A DNA stretch of 21,818 bases from Saccoglossus kowalevskii (GCF_000003605.2 NW_003132850.1:19468-41285), one strand, 5' to 3'. Counted from the first letter of the stretch, positions 9,395 through 20,173 are shown. Made by a program: numbers and translations. The notes: generated from the sequence alone by a model not told the origin.

Positions 9395-12300
9395 CTACAT
9401 TGAATATATAGTAATATAGATATAATTCAAACGAAATTGACATAGTGAAATATAACTACTAAGATATCATTACGTCTGATTTGTTTCTGCTTGGAAGTAA
9501 ATCACGATACTTACAAAATTGCTTTGTTTGTCTTTAAGAGAATTGATCATCTCAAATGATCTTTGTCTTCGTCGACTTTGCCTATTAATTCGTAAACTAA
9601 TGTAGTTGACAGCGGCGTATTCTACTAGCGCAGCGAATACAAAAACGAGACATGCTGACATCCACACGTCGATTGCCTGAAACAGAAGACACGATGACTT
9701 CATCTTAACATTACTGACATTCCCATGATATAATAAAACAGATTATACAATTAATATTTTTGAACGTTTGACCTTGTTGAATGTGATATATTGTTGTTCA
9801 ATACAATATACGTATATGGTTACTGGTACTTGCTAAATATGTATTTACCCTGTTTGGGACTTGATTCACATTTTACCTTGAGATGTGCTATTTTTGGCAT
9901 CGTTCCCTGAATTCCATTCATCTGTGTACACAACGTCAGCAAAGCGGTCATTACGAGTGAAACACGAGCTGGTTCGGAGTTTGGGTTGATCCAAAATGAA
10001 AACCATGACAACACGACAATCAGTAAGCTTGGAAGGTAATTTGACATTATATACATCTCTTTCTGTCTTTGTAATCTGAATGTCGCAGTAAGGTATGAGA
10101 AACTACCTGTAAAAATATGACATATCATGTGTATCCTCGGATAGAATGACAGGTGGCATATATTAAATGTTGTTTTTATTATATTTCTAGACGTGACGTT
10201 TGTGAGAGTAAATTATATTTTGCAGTTGAATTGGGTTTATCAATCAGTAAATTACTGTACCTATTGTACATGCAGTCATTGATGACCGTTTTACACTCAA
10301 TAACAAAATCAAGATATAAATATAACTGCAAGCAGCAATGTGGTGATTCAAGTCAGAGCAATAGCTATATATTTATGTTGTTTATTAAATATAGTGTCCA
10401 ACACACCAATTATGTGTTGGGTGTCAGAAAATACATCACTACCTGAATAATTGCCACATTATACAAAGTATCAAGCAACATCAAAATATGTAGCAGGAAT
10501 CAAGTCATACACTTGGTATAATTAATAAATGCAAGAGCAGACCCATTCGTTGCAATTGTTGTTTAAGTTTTATTCTGTGAATGGGCTACCAACAATTACT
10601 GAAAGTTGTCATATCATATACATGAATCACAAAATAAAGGTCAGTATACATATGAAAGATTTTTCACCCAATCATGTTGATACACCACACCCAATATATT
10701 GTTAAGTTACTTTATAGAATGCTTACAGATAGACATAATCTTATGTCGACTTCTGCCATATTTGTATGTCTATCTTCATCCAGGTACCTTCTTCGCTAAT
10801 AACTTGTCAAGGGAGCACGGTGTAATGCGGCAATATGCATGAACTGATTAGTTTGCCAGGTTTGCATTCACTAGTTGACGATTTTATAGAAAACTCGGAT
10901 TGAGGAAAACTAGGATTTTGTTGCGATTTTAGTCATGATTGCTATGCATTTCGCCTGTGAGTACTTTGACACATTGTCGCATACGACTTATTTACCACTT
11001 CCGTGTCACTAAGAATGTTCTAGAAACGTACTGTGTCTGGGTGGAATATTCTAGATTTTGTTTAGGAACTGGTTGAATAGGTAATATAACACTGTAGGAG
11101 GCAATAGAAGGTAATGGAACATTCTAGAAATTTGTAGTAAGTGCCAGACTCATTATGTATGCTGATGTAATGGTCTATTTATAGACACCTATATATAGGG
11201 GAGTTGTTTAACACTGAGTTCAGATCGGAGATCTCGTTGTATTGTATTGGAGTTTAAGTATCTAGTTATTGGAGTAGTGGAGTTTTACCGCGTTATTGTA
11301 CTTGATGTTTTCAGAGTATAATAATACCAGTACCAGTTGAAACCTCATCTGTTGGCTCCGTGTTCGTTTTTTATCGTCGCCGCCAGGGAAGTCTTTCTGT
11401 TACTGTTGCCATTTTGGTATTTGAACCATCACACCTGTACTATACCAATTACGGTAATATTACGTTGCGTGTGACACACATTCGATCCGAAATTGCGAAA
11501 TTTATTTACGTGAATAACTTTCTGTCGACTTAAAAATCAAGGCTTAACAATGAGCTCTTCAGGTCACTAAATCTGTGTGTCCACCTTTGTTGGCGTGAAC
11601 ATTTTTATAATCACTCACAAATTCAAAGGTGCTTACAATGTGAACTTATTGATATACTATGGTGTCATTTGATTTGATCATGAACTTATAACAACAAATC
11701 TTAAAACTTATGCCATAATTACCTGTTGTGTAGTTTCTTGTGATCGGGTTTTTGACTATTGTTGCATCAACAAACTCAAATTGTGGTGATGATATTCCTT
11801 TAGGAACTGCAAAGGCTTCAAGATCATCGTCTTCTGCTGCCCATTGCAGAATCACGTCATCAGTTGTATAAGCAACTTTACAAAAGAAACGTATTAATTG
11901 CAATAGTATCTAAAAGTTTACAAACTAAATTCAAACTAAAACAAGCAAACGATTGTACTACAATGCATTTTTGAGTTTATATGCTAGTTGTTTGAGAAAC
12001 TCGCATAATCTTTCCAAATTTAATATATATCATGTGTGTATTTTTGCTCTGAACTACCTTGCGAGATGCTACAAAGTGTAACTTCGTAACATTTATTACC
12101 GGAATATGCATGGGCCCAAGACTGGGCTGACATTTATATACCTAGTTCTCAGATATTGTTCTACATGGAATTATGGTTCAATGAAAACATTTTAGTGACT
12201 AACTTTTTGGCAGACTGGAGGATGCAGAGACTTAGTCCGGATAGACAGTGGATCTAATTGTTCTTTAAAGCGTTGTTCAGAATATGAAATCAATGTTGAA

Positions 12301-15300
12301 ATGGTATATGTCAAACTATATTTACTAGGAAACAATGTGCACTTGTATATTATACATTGTGAGCATATTTTACTGGTTCCTTACAGTTCACAACTCAATG
12401 AGCCTGAATGAATGTATTTGTATGTAGATCTGAAGATAGTTACAATAAACCACAATCAATAGATGATCATACTTTTGTGTGGGAGCATTAGTGTATCACT
12501 GTGTCAGTGTAACAACATGTAATGAACATTTTTAGATCTCTAATTTAGTTTTTTGAAAACATACAAGCATTTTGTTTAGATCCAACTGTAAATTTCACTC
12601 ACAAATTATATATCTATGGGATATTGGTATCACATTGCTACATCATATCTATACAAATGAAGACGTTTCACAGTATGGGTTTGTTGGTGCAAGACGTAAT
12701 TTTCAGACAAAAATAAGGCCAAAGTTTGTAGAGAATGAAACAAGTGTAATAAATTGTAGAAAAAAATCAAACACGCGTCAATCTAAAAACAATTTGAAAT
12801 CTAAATACATTCCAAACATAGTTGAAGATCAAGAAGTGTATAATCTACATGTAATTGCTGTACAGTTTTAAAAAGTTTTTGACTCAGTTTTCGCCCAAGA
12901 CGATGAAGTAACTGACTGTCTACATTATTGGTTCTATATTTTCAATGATTTTACAGAAATTTTCTAACATGCATATCTTGTGCAGTTTTAAATGTTGCAA
13001 TCTGTATGAAATTGTAAATTACAATATCTTTGCACTTTATTATATATCAGACCTCATGCATTACTCTTTATTATTGACAATTTTGGACTACAACAATTAT
13101 TCAATAGTTGTCTAAAATTTAGTCAAATGTGGATTTAGGTTGCAAAATTGATTATTATTACACATACATGTTATGAGTCAGTTGAAATTATCTACATGTA
13201 TATTAGGTTGACATTGAATCCACATACCAATAAACCCTTCATTTGTCGATGTAAGTGCTTGTTTATATTGTCATTGTAATGAAGTTTTGAACTAGAATTG
13301 GGGTTCTTGTTAAATTCTTATCATTATGATGTTTTCCTAATTAATATTTTCAAAATTTAGCGCTCAATATGTATTACTACTGTGTATTGCATGTATATGC
13401 CACTTTGCATGTCTTCACTCAACGGTGTTACCTGAACCAATGTATCATCAGTCAGTATCTGACTTTCATATATAAATATACTAATAAAAGTATTACATAC
13501 AACTTTCAATCTCCATTTTGCATTCCTGTTCATCCATTGGGAAACGCTCTAGTCGCATCATACAGGTTAAAGTTATAGTGAACCTGTTAAAATAAATATA
13601 ACATTTGGAGGCAGTATGGTGATCATTATTTTGCTTTTTTTTCATCTCTCATATATAAGTGTATTCAATGTACTATGTTGATTGACTCATTCAAGATGAA
13701 ATACATTCAAACAGGACAGCCATACCTTGCACTGTGTAGCACAGTCCCATCAGGATAAATACGTAAAAGTATATTCTCTGTTGTCAGTTTATGAAAGTGT
13801 CCAGACTTCTCATCTGGAAAAAAGAGTGGTGGTATCCAAACTTCTCTAACCCCATCGGAATGAAATGTCAGTATGTGATTAGCGGCATCATAGTATCGTA
13901 GTCGTGAATCGTTCCATCGTGTGCGAAGAAATAATGTAACAGTGTAATCCTAATGAATAACCAAATAAAAATACTTATATGAACGCGACTCCAGATGAGA
14001 TTGCTTGAAGCAAAATTCGGACTATTTGAAATTTAGTAAAGTGTCGTGAATAAATATAATAATAATAATACACTGTGTTTCTATTGGAGTTAGAGCAAAA
14101 AACAAGCCTACCCATGCGCTAAACTGGCTTATAACTTATTTTACATGCATCATCAATGTTATGCGTAGTTCCAAACATCTGATAAATTTAATGTGGTTTA
14201 GATATGGTTTAATTGGAAAGTGCAATATATGTATTGTGTATACTTGTCGCACAGCACGCAAACATGTGATTGACTCATCTTATTGAGATATAATGTATTG
14301 ACGTTGGTATGTTATTTCAGGATTTCTTGTTAGTATATCATATTTACTCACCATTTCCGTTCCTGCTGTTGCGTGGAAGCTATTAATATGCACGCTGGTT
14401 GTTACAACAACTGCTGCTCCTGGATATGTGTGAATAAAATGTAAGTATGCAGTTATATTCTCTCGCAAATCTCATCACGTACATTAACTGGAATTGTTTT
14501 ATATATGTCTCGAGATTTGAGACACGTATTGGTCATCTGTTTAATTCGTTTAAAAGATTCCTCTCATTAGTAAATAGCGCCCTCACTCAACAATATTTAG
14601 AATGAGTGGTTGGTCAAAAATTTGATGAGTCAGGTGCATCTATTGGCTAAGCTTGTTGTACATAGATGCAAATGAGTATATGAACCATTAATGCTGTAGG
14701 GTGTACTGGGAGGGGTGGAGGATTTCATGTTTGTAATGACTGGTTGTAATGCGGTATCTCGTTATTTTCAAGATGCAGCCTGATATGTGTTGCTTTCTTG
14801 GTTGTTCAACTGTGGCTAAAATTTGTGTGGTGAGTGGAAGATGTATTTGTTGAGTCATTGTTTAGACACCCTGCAGCTAGAAATGGTATGGTCCAAATCC
14901 AAATTCGATATGGCGGTGTTGAATATCTGTGCGATATGGCAGTGTCGTCTAAAAACCACGTATCGAAATGATTTCTGTTTATTTATTTACTGTTGTAGAT
15001 CCTGAGAACTAGACTTTGAATATAATGTCGGGAATAAATGGTTTTCTGAACAAGCTTTATTAATTATTGCTGGCAATATTCCAGTATGAATTGGGAGCAA
15101 ACTGTGACACCAAATCTAGTTGTATTGTTATGCTTCTAAAATATTTTTTTTAAATAAAATAAATTAAATATAAATATTATGTGTATTTTTGTATGTGGAA
15201 ACATGGCTGGCCCACTCAAAAATATAAAGAAGTGAGGTCTGCAGTCCTTTTTTTATATTTTTATTTGTGAAAAAAACTGGTATTTTACAGAGTGTAAACA

Positions 15301-18300
15301 ATAAAACACTCACAGTTCAAGGCTAGTTCACCAACATGTATATTCTCTTGCTTGAGTGTGAAAGTACATGGTTTAGTGACTACTTCTTATATTTTTAAAA
15401 TTTAGAATTTCTTTTATTTGGGAAGGTTCTTCAATAAAAATAGAACAGATATATATATATTATGTTAATTAGATTACAACATTGAGCAAGGGTCAGAATA
15501 AATTTTGATTTTACTCTCTGCTTCTAATTACTTCATATACAAAAAACATTCTCCGTACACAATTTATGATTAAAAAAGGAATGTGCATATTTATTATGCA
15601 ATGCGTGAATTCAGTACATTTGTCCGAGGTGGTTAAACTTTGGTAATATTTAGTCACCAAGTTGGCATCCCGATATTTTGGGAGGTCAATCCTAGACACA
15701 AGTTTTATGTAGTTCAACTATGATACTGTTTGACATAACTCACACACGTGCGTAACACTGCTCGTAAAACCGAACATTAATGTATAAAAGTACAAGGACT
15801 TGAGAAAACAAACCAAATTCAGAGTGAAGCATTATTTTGCTTGAAAAGCACTGGATTGTTATGTATAAAATAGGGTAATTGTTAGTGTGAAAATATAGAT
15901 ATATATTTAGATGCCCTTACTTCACCACTGGATCCGTTTTTGGTAGACATACAGTGGCATGGCAGTAAATTAAGTTCTCGTTTTGCAAGTTTCTATGTTC
16001 GCTATAAACCTGTCGCATATATTTGAATTGCAGATGAATCTCATGCTAGTAAACATGAATTAATTTGTGAAATCGATACCTCATTAAACAAAACATCTGA
16101 TGTCCGTTACTATCCCATTCTGTGTGACTTTAACACTCTAATCACGATATTATATATCACCGACACGATCATTGATAACATGACTTAACACTTTTCAGAC
16201 TACTTTTCGAGTATAAACAATTTTCGCCAAATATCATTCTCTTAACCCAAATTCTCAATCACCTCCTATTTTTTGCTTATATCATTTTTATTTATATTTT
16301 ATTTATTTATACAATTTTTTTTCATTTTTAGCTTATGACATAAAATTTGTTCTCATATCGTTATTTAATTTTTTGCAACAAAGTATTTGTCCTGATTAGT
16401 ATTGTAACTACATGTATACTGAGCAAATGACTTTGAAATAGTATTATTCATACAACGATACACATGACTATTTATATGCATCAAAGCATTCATTGCTATG
16501 TTCCTGAAAAAAAGTCGATGCATTTTATTGAGATGTGACTGTACCCACACACAATAGACTATTATGCTAAATAAGACGTATCATTAGATCGATAAATTGC
16601 ATTGACCGGCTGCTTTAGTAATTCCATTCCTTGTATAGGCTGCATCTATTACTGTAACGCTGAATAATGTGACAGTCATTGTTTATGTCAGTTTTTAAAT
16701 GGTAATAAACAATAAATGGAATTATTTCATTTCAATTTATTTTATTTTATTTTTTACGATTGAGCATAACTTTCAATTGATGTTAGCAGACACAAAATTA
16801 GAACTATGCTACCTGCATTTTTACGAGAGCAATTAACGTAATAGGTGGATCAATACATATACATATGTATTATATTGTTCCACTGTGATACGTATGTTTT
16901 CACAGATATATTTTCTACGCCAATGTTTATATATTTTCAGAAAGAATACTCTAGACTAGTAAGTAGATTGGTTATTTTATGTTTAATATGTCTAGTATAA
17001 TTTGAGTACAATATCATATGCGAAATATCGACATGTAGTCTAAGATGCTCATCTGTTTATTCGATATTCGAAGTCAATGCGAGATACTTTCAATATTTAC
17101 CCTGACTGGCTAACCTATATTAGTATCTACCAGTTTGGCCAATCAGATAGCAGTTTAATTGTTGGCAAGTTTTTTTGTCCTATCATACTCTGTCTTATAC
17201 AGATGTCTCGATTCAACTGCCAAATTATCACGATTGTTTTTTTTTAATATAACGTGTAAATAATAACTGTAGTCTGATGAAAACAGTCTAGAATTAACTT
17301 GTATATTTTTGACGATGAATGTATTTTTTGAAGACAACACTAATGAATATTTAATGTATACTTAATGTGCACGTTATTGTTCCCATTGATGTCAACACAT
17401 GACCTTTGCATAAAACGATTACGAAGTAGCAAATTTTTTAAACTTACCGTGGAAATTTGGTCTGAATTTTTTATCATAGTCGGCTCCTACCACATTGCTC
17501 AAATTCGTTATTTCCGGTTCCTTTGCGGGGTCCATCGCCACAGGTGATTTGACATCATCTTCCATTCGTGTCATGTGACTATGTAAAACAAAATATTGAC
17601 ATCCACAACATTTGAATTTATACTCGAATAACGAAAACATGAAGGGAACAGTAATGTGATAGACGTAGACGAAATATATGGGTATACATATACGCTGTAT
17701 TGTGTCTGTTAAAAGTTCATTCATTCACTCAAACTTTCTCGGTAGTATATACCTGCTGCGTGTGGATGGGTGCGTGGGTGCAGTCGTTTCAATGTACAGA
17801 GAGTTTTTGAGTTTATTTAAAACTACCTTAGCCATATCGATAAAATAGTCGCAAGCCTGAAACCATGCGTAGATGGTATACCAACAAAAATGTGAATATT
17901 AAGTTGCAGGATTGGGTATAGATTTGAATGTAATTTGATATATTTACGAGAACCTACAAGGAGTTTTCATTAACCTTCTGATACACGATATTTTTTTGTC
18001 TGAATTTGTTACATAAAAATAGGGATAATTTGATCAAATTACGTTTTCATAATTACTGCAGGAAATTACGACATTGTTCCAGGGTCGTTATAATACAACG
18101 AAACATTAGTTAACGTGCATTGTATCAGTCTTTACATCTTTCACAATGTAACTAGTGCGTTTCAAAACGCAAAGTGGGCTGCTTGGTTTAGGCTGAACCT
18201 CATTTTGCAAAGAATGCAGAATTTCGTGCATACTAAATCTCAAATCGTATTAATATATTTAAACTATGTCGCTTTTCATAGACGTGAGAAAGGAAGAACA

Positions 18301-20173
18301 AACATAATTCACTAGTAATGTTCAGTGCATTAATTTGATTACATCAGTTTACTCTATGTATGGAAATAGCAGCCACAAAGAAAGCAGAAGACAAACAGAA
18401 ATATTCATTTCATTTCAGAGAATATTTAAGTGAGATAAATGTAACAATTCTAGTAATACGATATGAAATGTGTGTTATTATTTCGAATAATTACTACTGT
18501 TTTTGCACATACATGTCGAGATATGTTAGTGAATGTGTCAACAAACTACAGATTGGTCTTGTGATTTTGATTTGCCAAAGATCATGTAATAGATTCAGGC
18601 GAACAGTGAACAAAATGAACGTCTGCGATGATTGCTTATTTTAGTTCAGTTATACTATCTTGTTTTCTGTCATCACGCAAGTCGGATGTCGCGTTTCAGA
18701 TATAGTCAGGCCGACATCGCATATGTCTACTGCAGACAGAATAATTGCTGTGACAGTTAACACCGTCTTTATAAGCCGCACTGCACTGTCTAAAGAAATG
18801 CGGAATTCCACGATAAGAAACATGATTCATGAATAGGTAAGACACTCATGTTATATTCATTAACTATATCACTCAAAAAAGAAGTTATTTCGGGAATGAC
18901 GAATGTAGCAAAGTATTACGTTGCCATGGTAATCGACGCATAGTCAGAACAACTGTGTACTGTCTGAGTGCACTCATTTTCTCAATTCAACCGCTTTGTG
19001 TATGAAGTCTGAACTGGGCAAAGTAGTTAAAATCATTGACACGTTCTCACTTTGAGCATTGTTTGCTAATATGTCGCACATCTTGAAAATATCGCGTAAG
19101 CATTCCATCCACTAATTGCATAGTGATTTTAATAATTACTGATTACTCATGGATACATAACAAAACACATAATTTACGCATTACATTGTTCTTTAAATAT
19201 GAGTATTTGACTAAGGAAGTTAAAATAAGTTTCAAAATGTGTAGTGTCTTCAACAAGTCATCTATAAAATCGATATAATTAAACTTAATTTTACTTAGTT
19301 ACTTATTTTTTTTTTCCAATAAAAAAAAACATCGCAAAATATCATCGATGACAAGTTTTTATTCTAGTTGTAACATCAAAACAAATGTTAATAAGTAATG
19401 AAATCTATATTTGAACTCTTTATCAATGGTAGGATTTGTCCAAAAAATATCCCCGAGAAATATTATTTTCACTTAAATAAGCTTTTTTGTTTAATGTGTC
19501 ATTCTGATTTTTTTTTCTCAAATAATAAATATGCTACCAAAAATACAATGCAGCGTACACAATAAATAATTAAAACATGTTAATGGATATAAATTGAATT
19601 CTCTGGAGCCAAGAATGTTTTAATTTTATGATTAAGATCCAATATAATATATGACTGAACGTGGTCTATACCATTTCGAAGTTCAAAGTGCTCGGATGTC
19701 CTTCCTTTTGGGCTGTGTTAACATGTTCACACTTATTCAGTTAGGTATGCCACAGTGCTGAAGTTGGAGGAAGCAATTCGCCGAACCCCACCCAGGTTAC
19801 AGCGCTTTAACTTAGCTTGTGTATTGTAGTAAAGCTGGAAATGCTACGATGGATATCAAACAGTTGAATATTTTATATGAAGGAATTTGTAAACGTATAT
19901 GTGTGTATGCACGATAACAATGCTTATCGGTAAACATTAAATTATGCAGTCATCAACACAAAAATATATTGAAGAATACATCTGAATAATTTAATGTAAT
20001 GTCTAGACGATTCTCGTAAAGATGACATGTTATCAGATGTGTTATGTACCAGATGTGTCAAGTATAGATACGAATAAGTCATTGTTGGACGAGGAACGTA
20101 CAATATTAATGTTCGTTGGCCTTATGTCTTACCTGAACAGTATTAATATAATTGCGGCATGTAAGCATGTCAT
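9164..20173 (-). CDS. Cys-loop ligand-gated chloride channel subunit, glycine/GABA-A receptor class (9 coding exons, 440 aa)
   Basis: Predicted subunit of a pentameric plasma-membrane anion channel opened by an inhibitory transmitter, probably glycine. The coding parts are 20173-20133, 17578-17448, 14419-14352, 13949-13726, 13583-13501, 11875-11723, 10106-9877, 9676-9515 and 9394-9164. They total 1,323 nt, keep frame at all eight junctions and end in TGA. Order of parts: signal peptide 1-14; ligand-binding domain to about 250; Cys-loop C162-C176 (13 residues between); M1 about 253-273; anion motif PAR 279-281 opening M2; M3 311-336; short basic cytoplasmic loop; M4 about 412-435. Positions matching GlyR alpha1 F63, R65, S129, E157, S158, F159, Y202, T204 and F207 are F87, R89, S153, E181, S182, F183, Y231, T233 and F236. 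The GlyR C198/C209 pair is absent (I227, Y238). Length is normal for the family, near the short end. GABA-A beta-like stretches mean a GABA, beta-alanine or taurine receptor is also possible. Class assignment is very secure; ligand is inference. Confidence 0.93.
9515..9676 (-). CDS. Receptor exon 8: M3 and start of the cytoplasmic loop (162 bp)
   Basis: Encodes residues 311-364, in phase 0 at both ends. [20 protein letters not shown] plus AAVNYI is a textbook M3 of this class (GlyR: [20 protein letters not shown]). It is followed by a basic cluster RRRQR (345-349), comparable with the basic patch after M3 in GlyR. The loop between M3 and M4 is short, about 75 residues. Acceptor TTCTGTTTCAG; donor TTT|GTAAGT. 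Confidence 0.97.
9877..10106 (-). CDS. Receptor exon 7: pre-M1, M1 and pore-lining M2 (230 bp)
   Basis: Encodes residues 234-310. [14 protein letters not shown] (235-248) leads to M1 with [19 protein letters not shown] (256-274); LPS and SWxSFWIN are family signatures. PARV (279-282) is the anion-selectivity motif opening M2, followed by [16 protein letters not shown] (283-298). This gives 2'Ser, 6'Thr, the gate 9'Leu and 13'Thr. GTMPKI (301-306) is the usual M2-M3 linker core. F236 matches GlyR F207. The second GlyR loop-C cysteine (C209) is replaced by Y238. Acceptor ATTTTTACAG; donor AAG|GTAAAA. Confidence 0.97.
11013..11129 (+). promoter_or_regulatory. Three heat-shock-element motifs
   Basis: GAATGTTCTAGAA (11013-11025) and GAACATTCTAGAA (11117-11129) are perfect three-unit heat shock elements (GAAnnTTCnnGAA). 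GAATATTCTAGAT (11044-11056) misses one base. All share the core TTCTAGA. HSF1 trimers bind this spacing. The cluster sits 60-180 bp upstream of the TATA box at 11190, the usual layout of a heat-shock promoter. Function is inferred from motif only. Confidence 0.55.
11190..11197 (+). promoter_or_regulatory. TATA box of the intronic plus-strand promoter
   Basis: TATATATA followed by GGGG, with an initiator-like TTCAGATC starting about 29 bp downstream. A second TATA-like CTATTTATAG is at 11175-11184. Spacing to the upstream heat-shock motifs supports a real core promoter. Confidence 0.45.
11723..11875 (-). CDS. Receptor exon 6: ligand-binding loops B and C (153 bp)
   Basis: Encodes residues 183-234. 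Loop B reads (ES)FAYTTDD (181-189): E181, S182 and F183 match GlyR E157, S158 and F159. F183, rather than Tyr, is the glycine-type residue. YTTDD is the GABA-A beta form. PQFEFVD (213-219) is the usual strand before loop C. Loop C reads ITRNYTTG (227-234) with Y231 and T233 equivalent to GlyR Y202 and T204. There is no Cys where GlyR has C198. N230-Y-T is a glycosylation sequon within loop C. The exon is 15 bp longer than the 138-bp vertebrate GlyR exon; the extra residues lie in the acidic EDDDLEA area. The donor is ACAG|GTAATT. Confidence 0.95.
11876..13500 (-). other. Receptor intron 5 (1.6 kb)
   Basis: GTATGT to TTTGTAAAG. AT-rich, no repeat or gene recognised. The short introns 3 (13950-14351), 4 (13584-13725), 7 (9677-9876) and 8 (9395-9514) are likewise empty. 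Confidence 0.85.
13501..13583 (-). CDS. Receptor exon 5: Cys-loop (83 bp)
   Basis: Exactly 83 bp, as in vertebrate GlyR and GABA-A genes. It reads from the last base of Arg155 to the first base of Phe183. It contains the signature disulfide loop [15 protein letters not shown] (162-176), with the obligatory FPMD turn and 13 residues between the cysteines. CMM and DEQ are shared with GABA-A beta (CMMDLRRYPLDEQNC), not with GlyR (CPMDLKNFPMDVQTC). The donor is T|GTATGT at 13500 and the acceptor ATTTTAACAG. A misplaced donor two codons later would break the phase with exon 6. Confidence 0.96.
13726..13949 (-). CDS. Receptor exon 4: ligand-binding loops D, A and E (224 bp)
   Basis: Exactly 224 bp (74 codons plus two bases), encoding residues 81-154 and two bases of Arg155. 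Loop D reads [11 protein letters not shown] (87-97): F87 and R89 correspond to GlyR F63 and R65, and R89 is expected to bind the agonist carboxylate. Loop A reads [20 protein letters not shown] (117-136), close to GlyR FFANEKGAHFHEIT. Loop E reads [15 protein letters not shown] (141-155), where YPDGTVL resembles GABA-A beta HPDGTVL. S153 aligns with GlyR S129. N93-D-S is a possible glycosylation site. Flanking sites are TTCATTAG and AG|GTATGG. Confidence 0.96.
14352..14419 (-). CDS. Receptor exon 3: first beta strand of the ligand-binding domain (68 bp)
   Basis: Exactly 68 bp, the known size of exon 3 in vertebrate GlyR alpha and GABA-A genes. It begins with GA completing Gly58, reads [20 protein letters not shown] then EM (residues 59-80), and stops at donor ATG|GTGAGT. 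The family pattern is PPVNVxxxxxINSFGSxxETTM; INSF and the terminal Met are retained. The acceptor is CACATATCCAG. Confidence 0.95.
14420..17447 (-). other. Receptor intron 2 (3.03 kb)
   Basis: GTAAGT to CATATCCAG. It contains the inverted repeat at 14635-14670 and T-rich tracts (16260-16330; a TTTTA run near 16738-16756). I see no exon, and no phase gap requires one. Confidence 0.85.
14635..14670. repeat. 9-bp inverted repeat (TGCATCTAT / ATAGATGCA)
   Basis: Arms at 14635-14643 and 14662-14670 with an 18-nt loop, in receptor intron 2. Perfect match of nine pairs; function unknown. Confidence 0.7.
17448..17578 (-). CDS. Receptor exon 2: N-terminal segment with the YDKKFRPNF motif
   Basis: This 131-bp exon encodes residues 14-58. 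It follows the acceptor TTTTGTTTTACATAG and ends at donor G|GTAAGT (17447). An acidic, Met-rich stretch (residues 16-36) with no family match comes first. The sequence then becomes typical of the GlyR/GABA-A N-terminus: [20 protein letters not shown], comparable to GYDARIRPNFKG in vertebrate GlyR. N39-L-S is a possible N-glycosylation site. The exon ends in phase 1 inside the conserved Gly58 codon, as in vertebrate GlyR genes. Confidence 0.9.
17579..20132 (-). other. Receptor intron 1 (2.55 kb)
   Basis: GTAAGA to TTTTACATAG. No additional exon fits: exons 1 and 2 already join in phase. At 19740-19813 a GC-richer plus-strand stretch ends CCACCCAGGTTACAGCGC then TTTAA; I could not assign it. 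Confidence 0.65.

Larger units (their letters stand above)
11013..11432 (+). mobile_element. LTR-retrotransposon-like 5' end (LTR plus primer-binding-site-like motif), interior missing
   Basis: Lies in receptor intron 6, opposite to the gene. From left to right it shows three heat-shock-type elements (11013-11129), a TATA box (11190-11197), an initiator-like TTCAGATC about 30 bp downstream (11219-11226), a GC-richer leader, and then ...GTTGCCA ending at 11411. The next bases, TTTTGGTATTTGAACC, resemble the start of internal DNA in BEL/Pao or Ty3-type elements, which often read TTTGGTnnnTCGAACC. A possible left edge is TGTTCTAGAA at 11016, giving a TG...CA element of 396 bp, but TGTAATGCGG at 10821 is an alternative. 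No gag/pol frame follows. It could instead be an unrelated promoter with a 5' leader. Confidence 0.42.

Noticed and set aside
12572-12871. 99-codon plus-strand frame in receptor intron 5
   Set aside because: Lys/Asn-rich composition expected from AT-rich DNA; no domain or splice context.
17579-17724. In-frame upstream extension of exon 2 with a hydrophobic stretch that could be read as the N-terminus
   Set aside because: It is not a typical signal peptide, and a clean acceptor (TTTTGTTTTACATAG) sits exactly where family-like sequence becomes plausible. Exon 1 at 20173 supplies a better leader in phase.
18360-18644. 94-codon plus-strand frame in receptor intron 1
   Set aside because: Low-complexity translation without any family motif. 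It lies antisense in an intron with AT-rich codons throughout.
19740-19813. GC-richer plus-strand frame ending ...PNPTQVTAL and stop, resembling the 2762 islet in CACCCAGG
   Set aside because: The shared part is too short and gapped to show common origin, and no good acceptor defines an exon.
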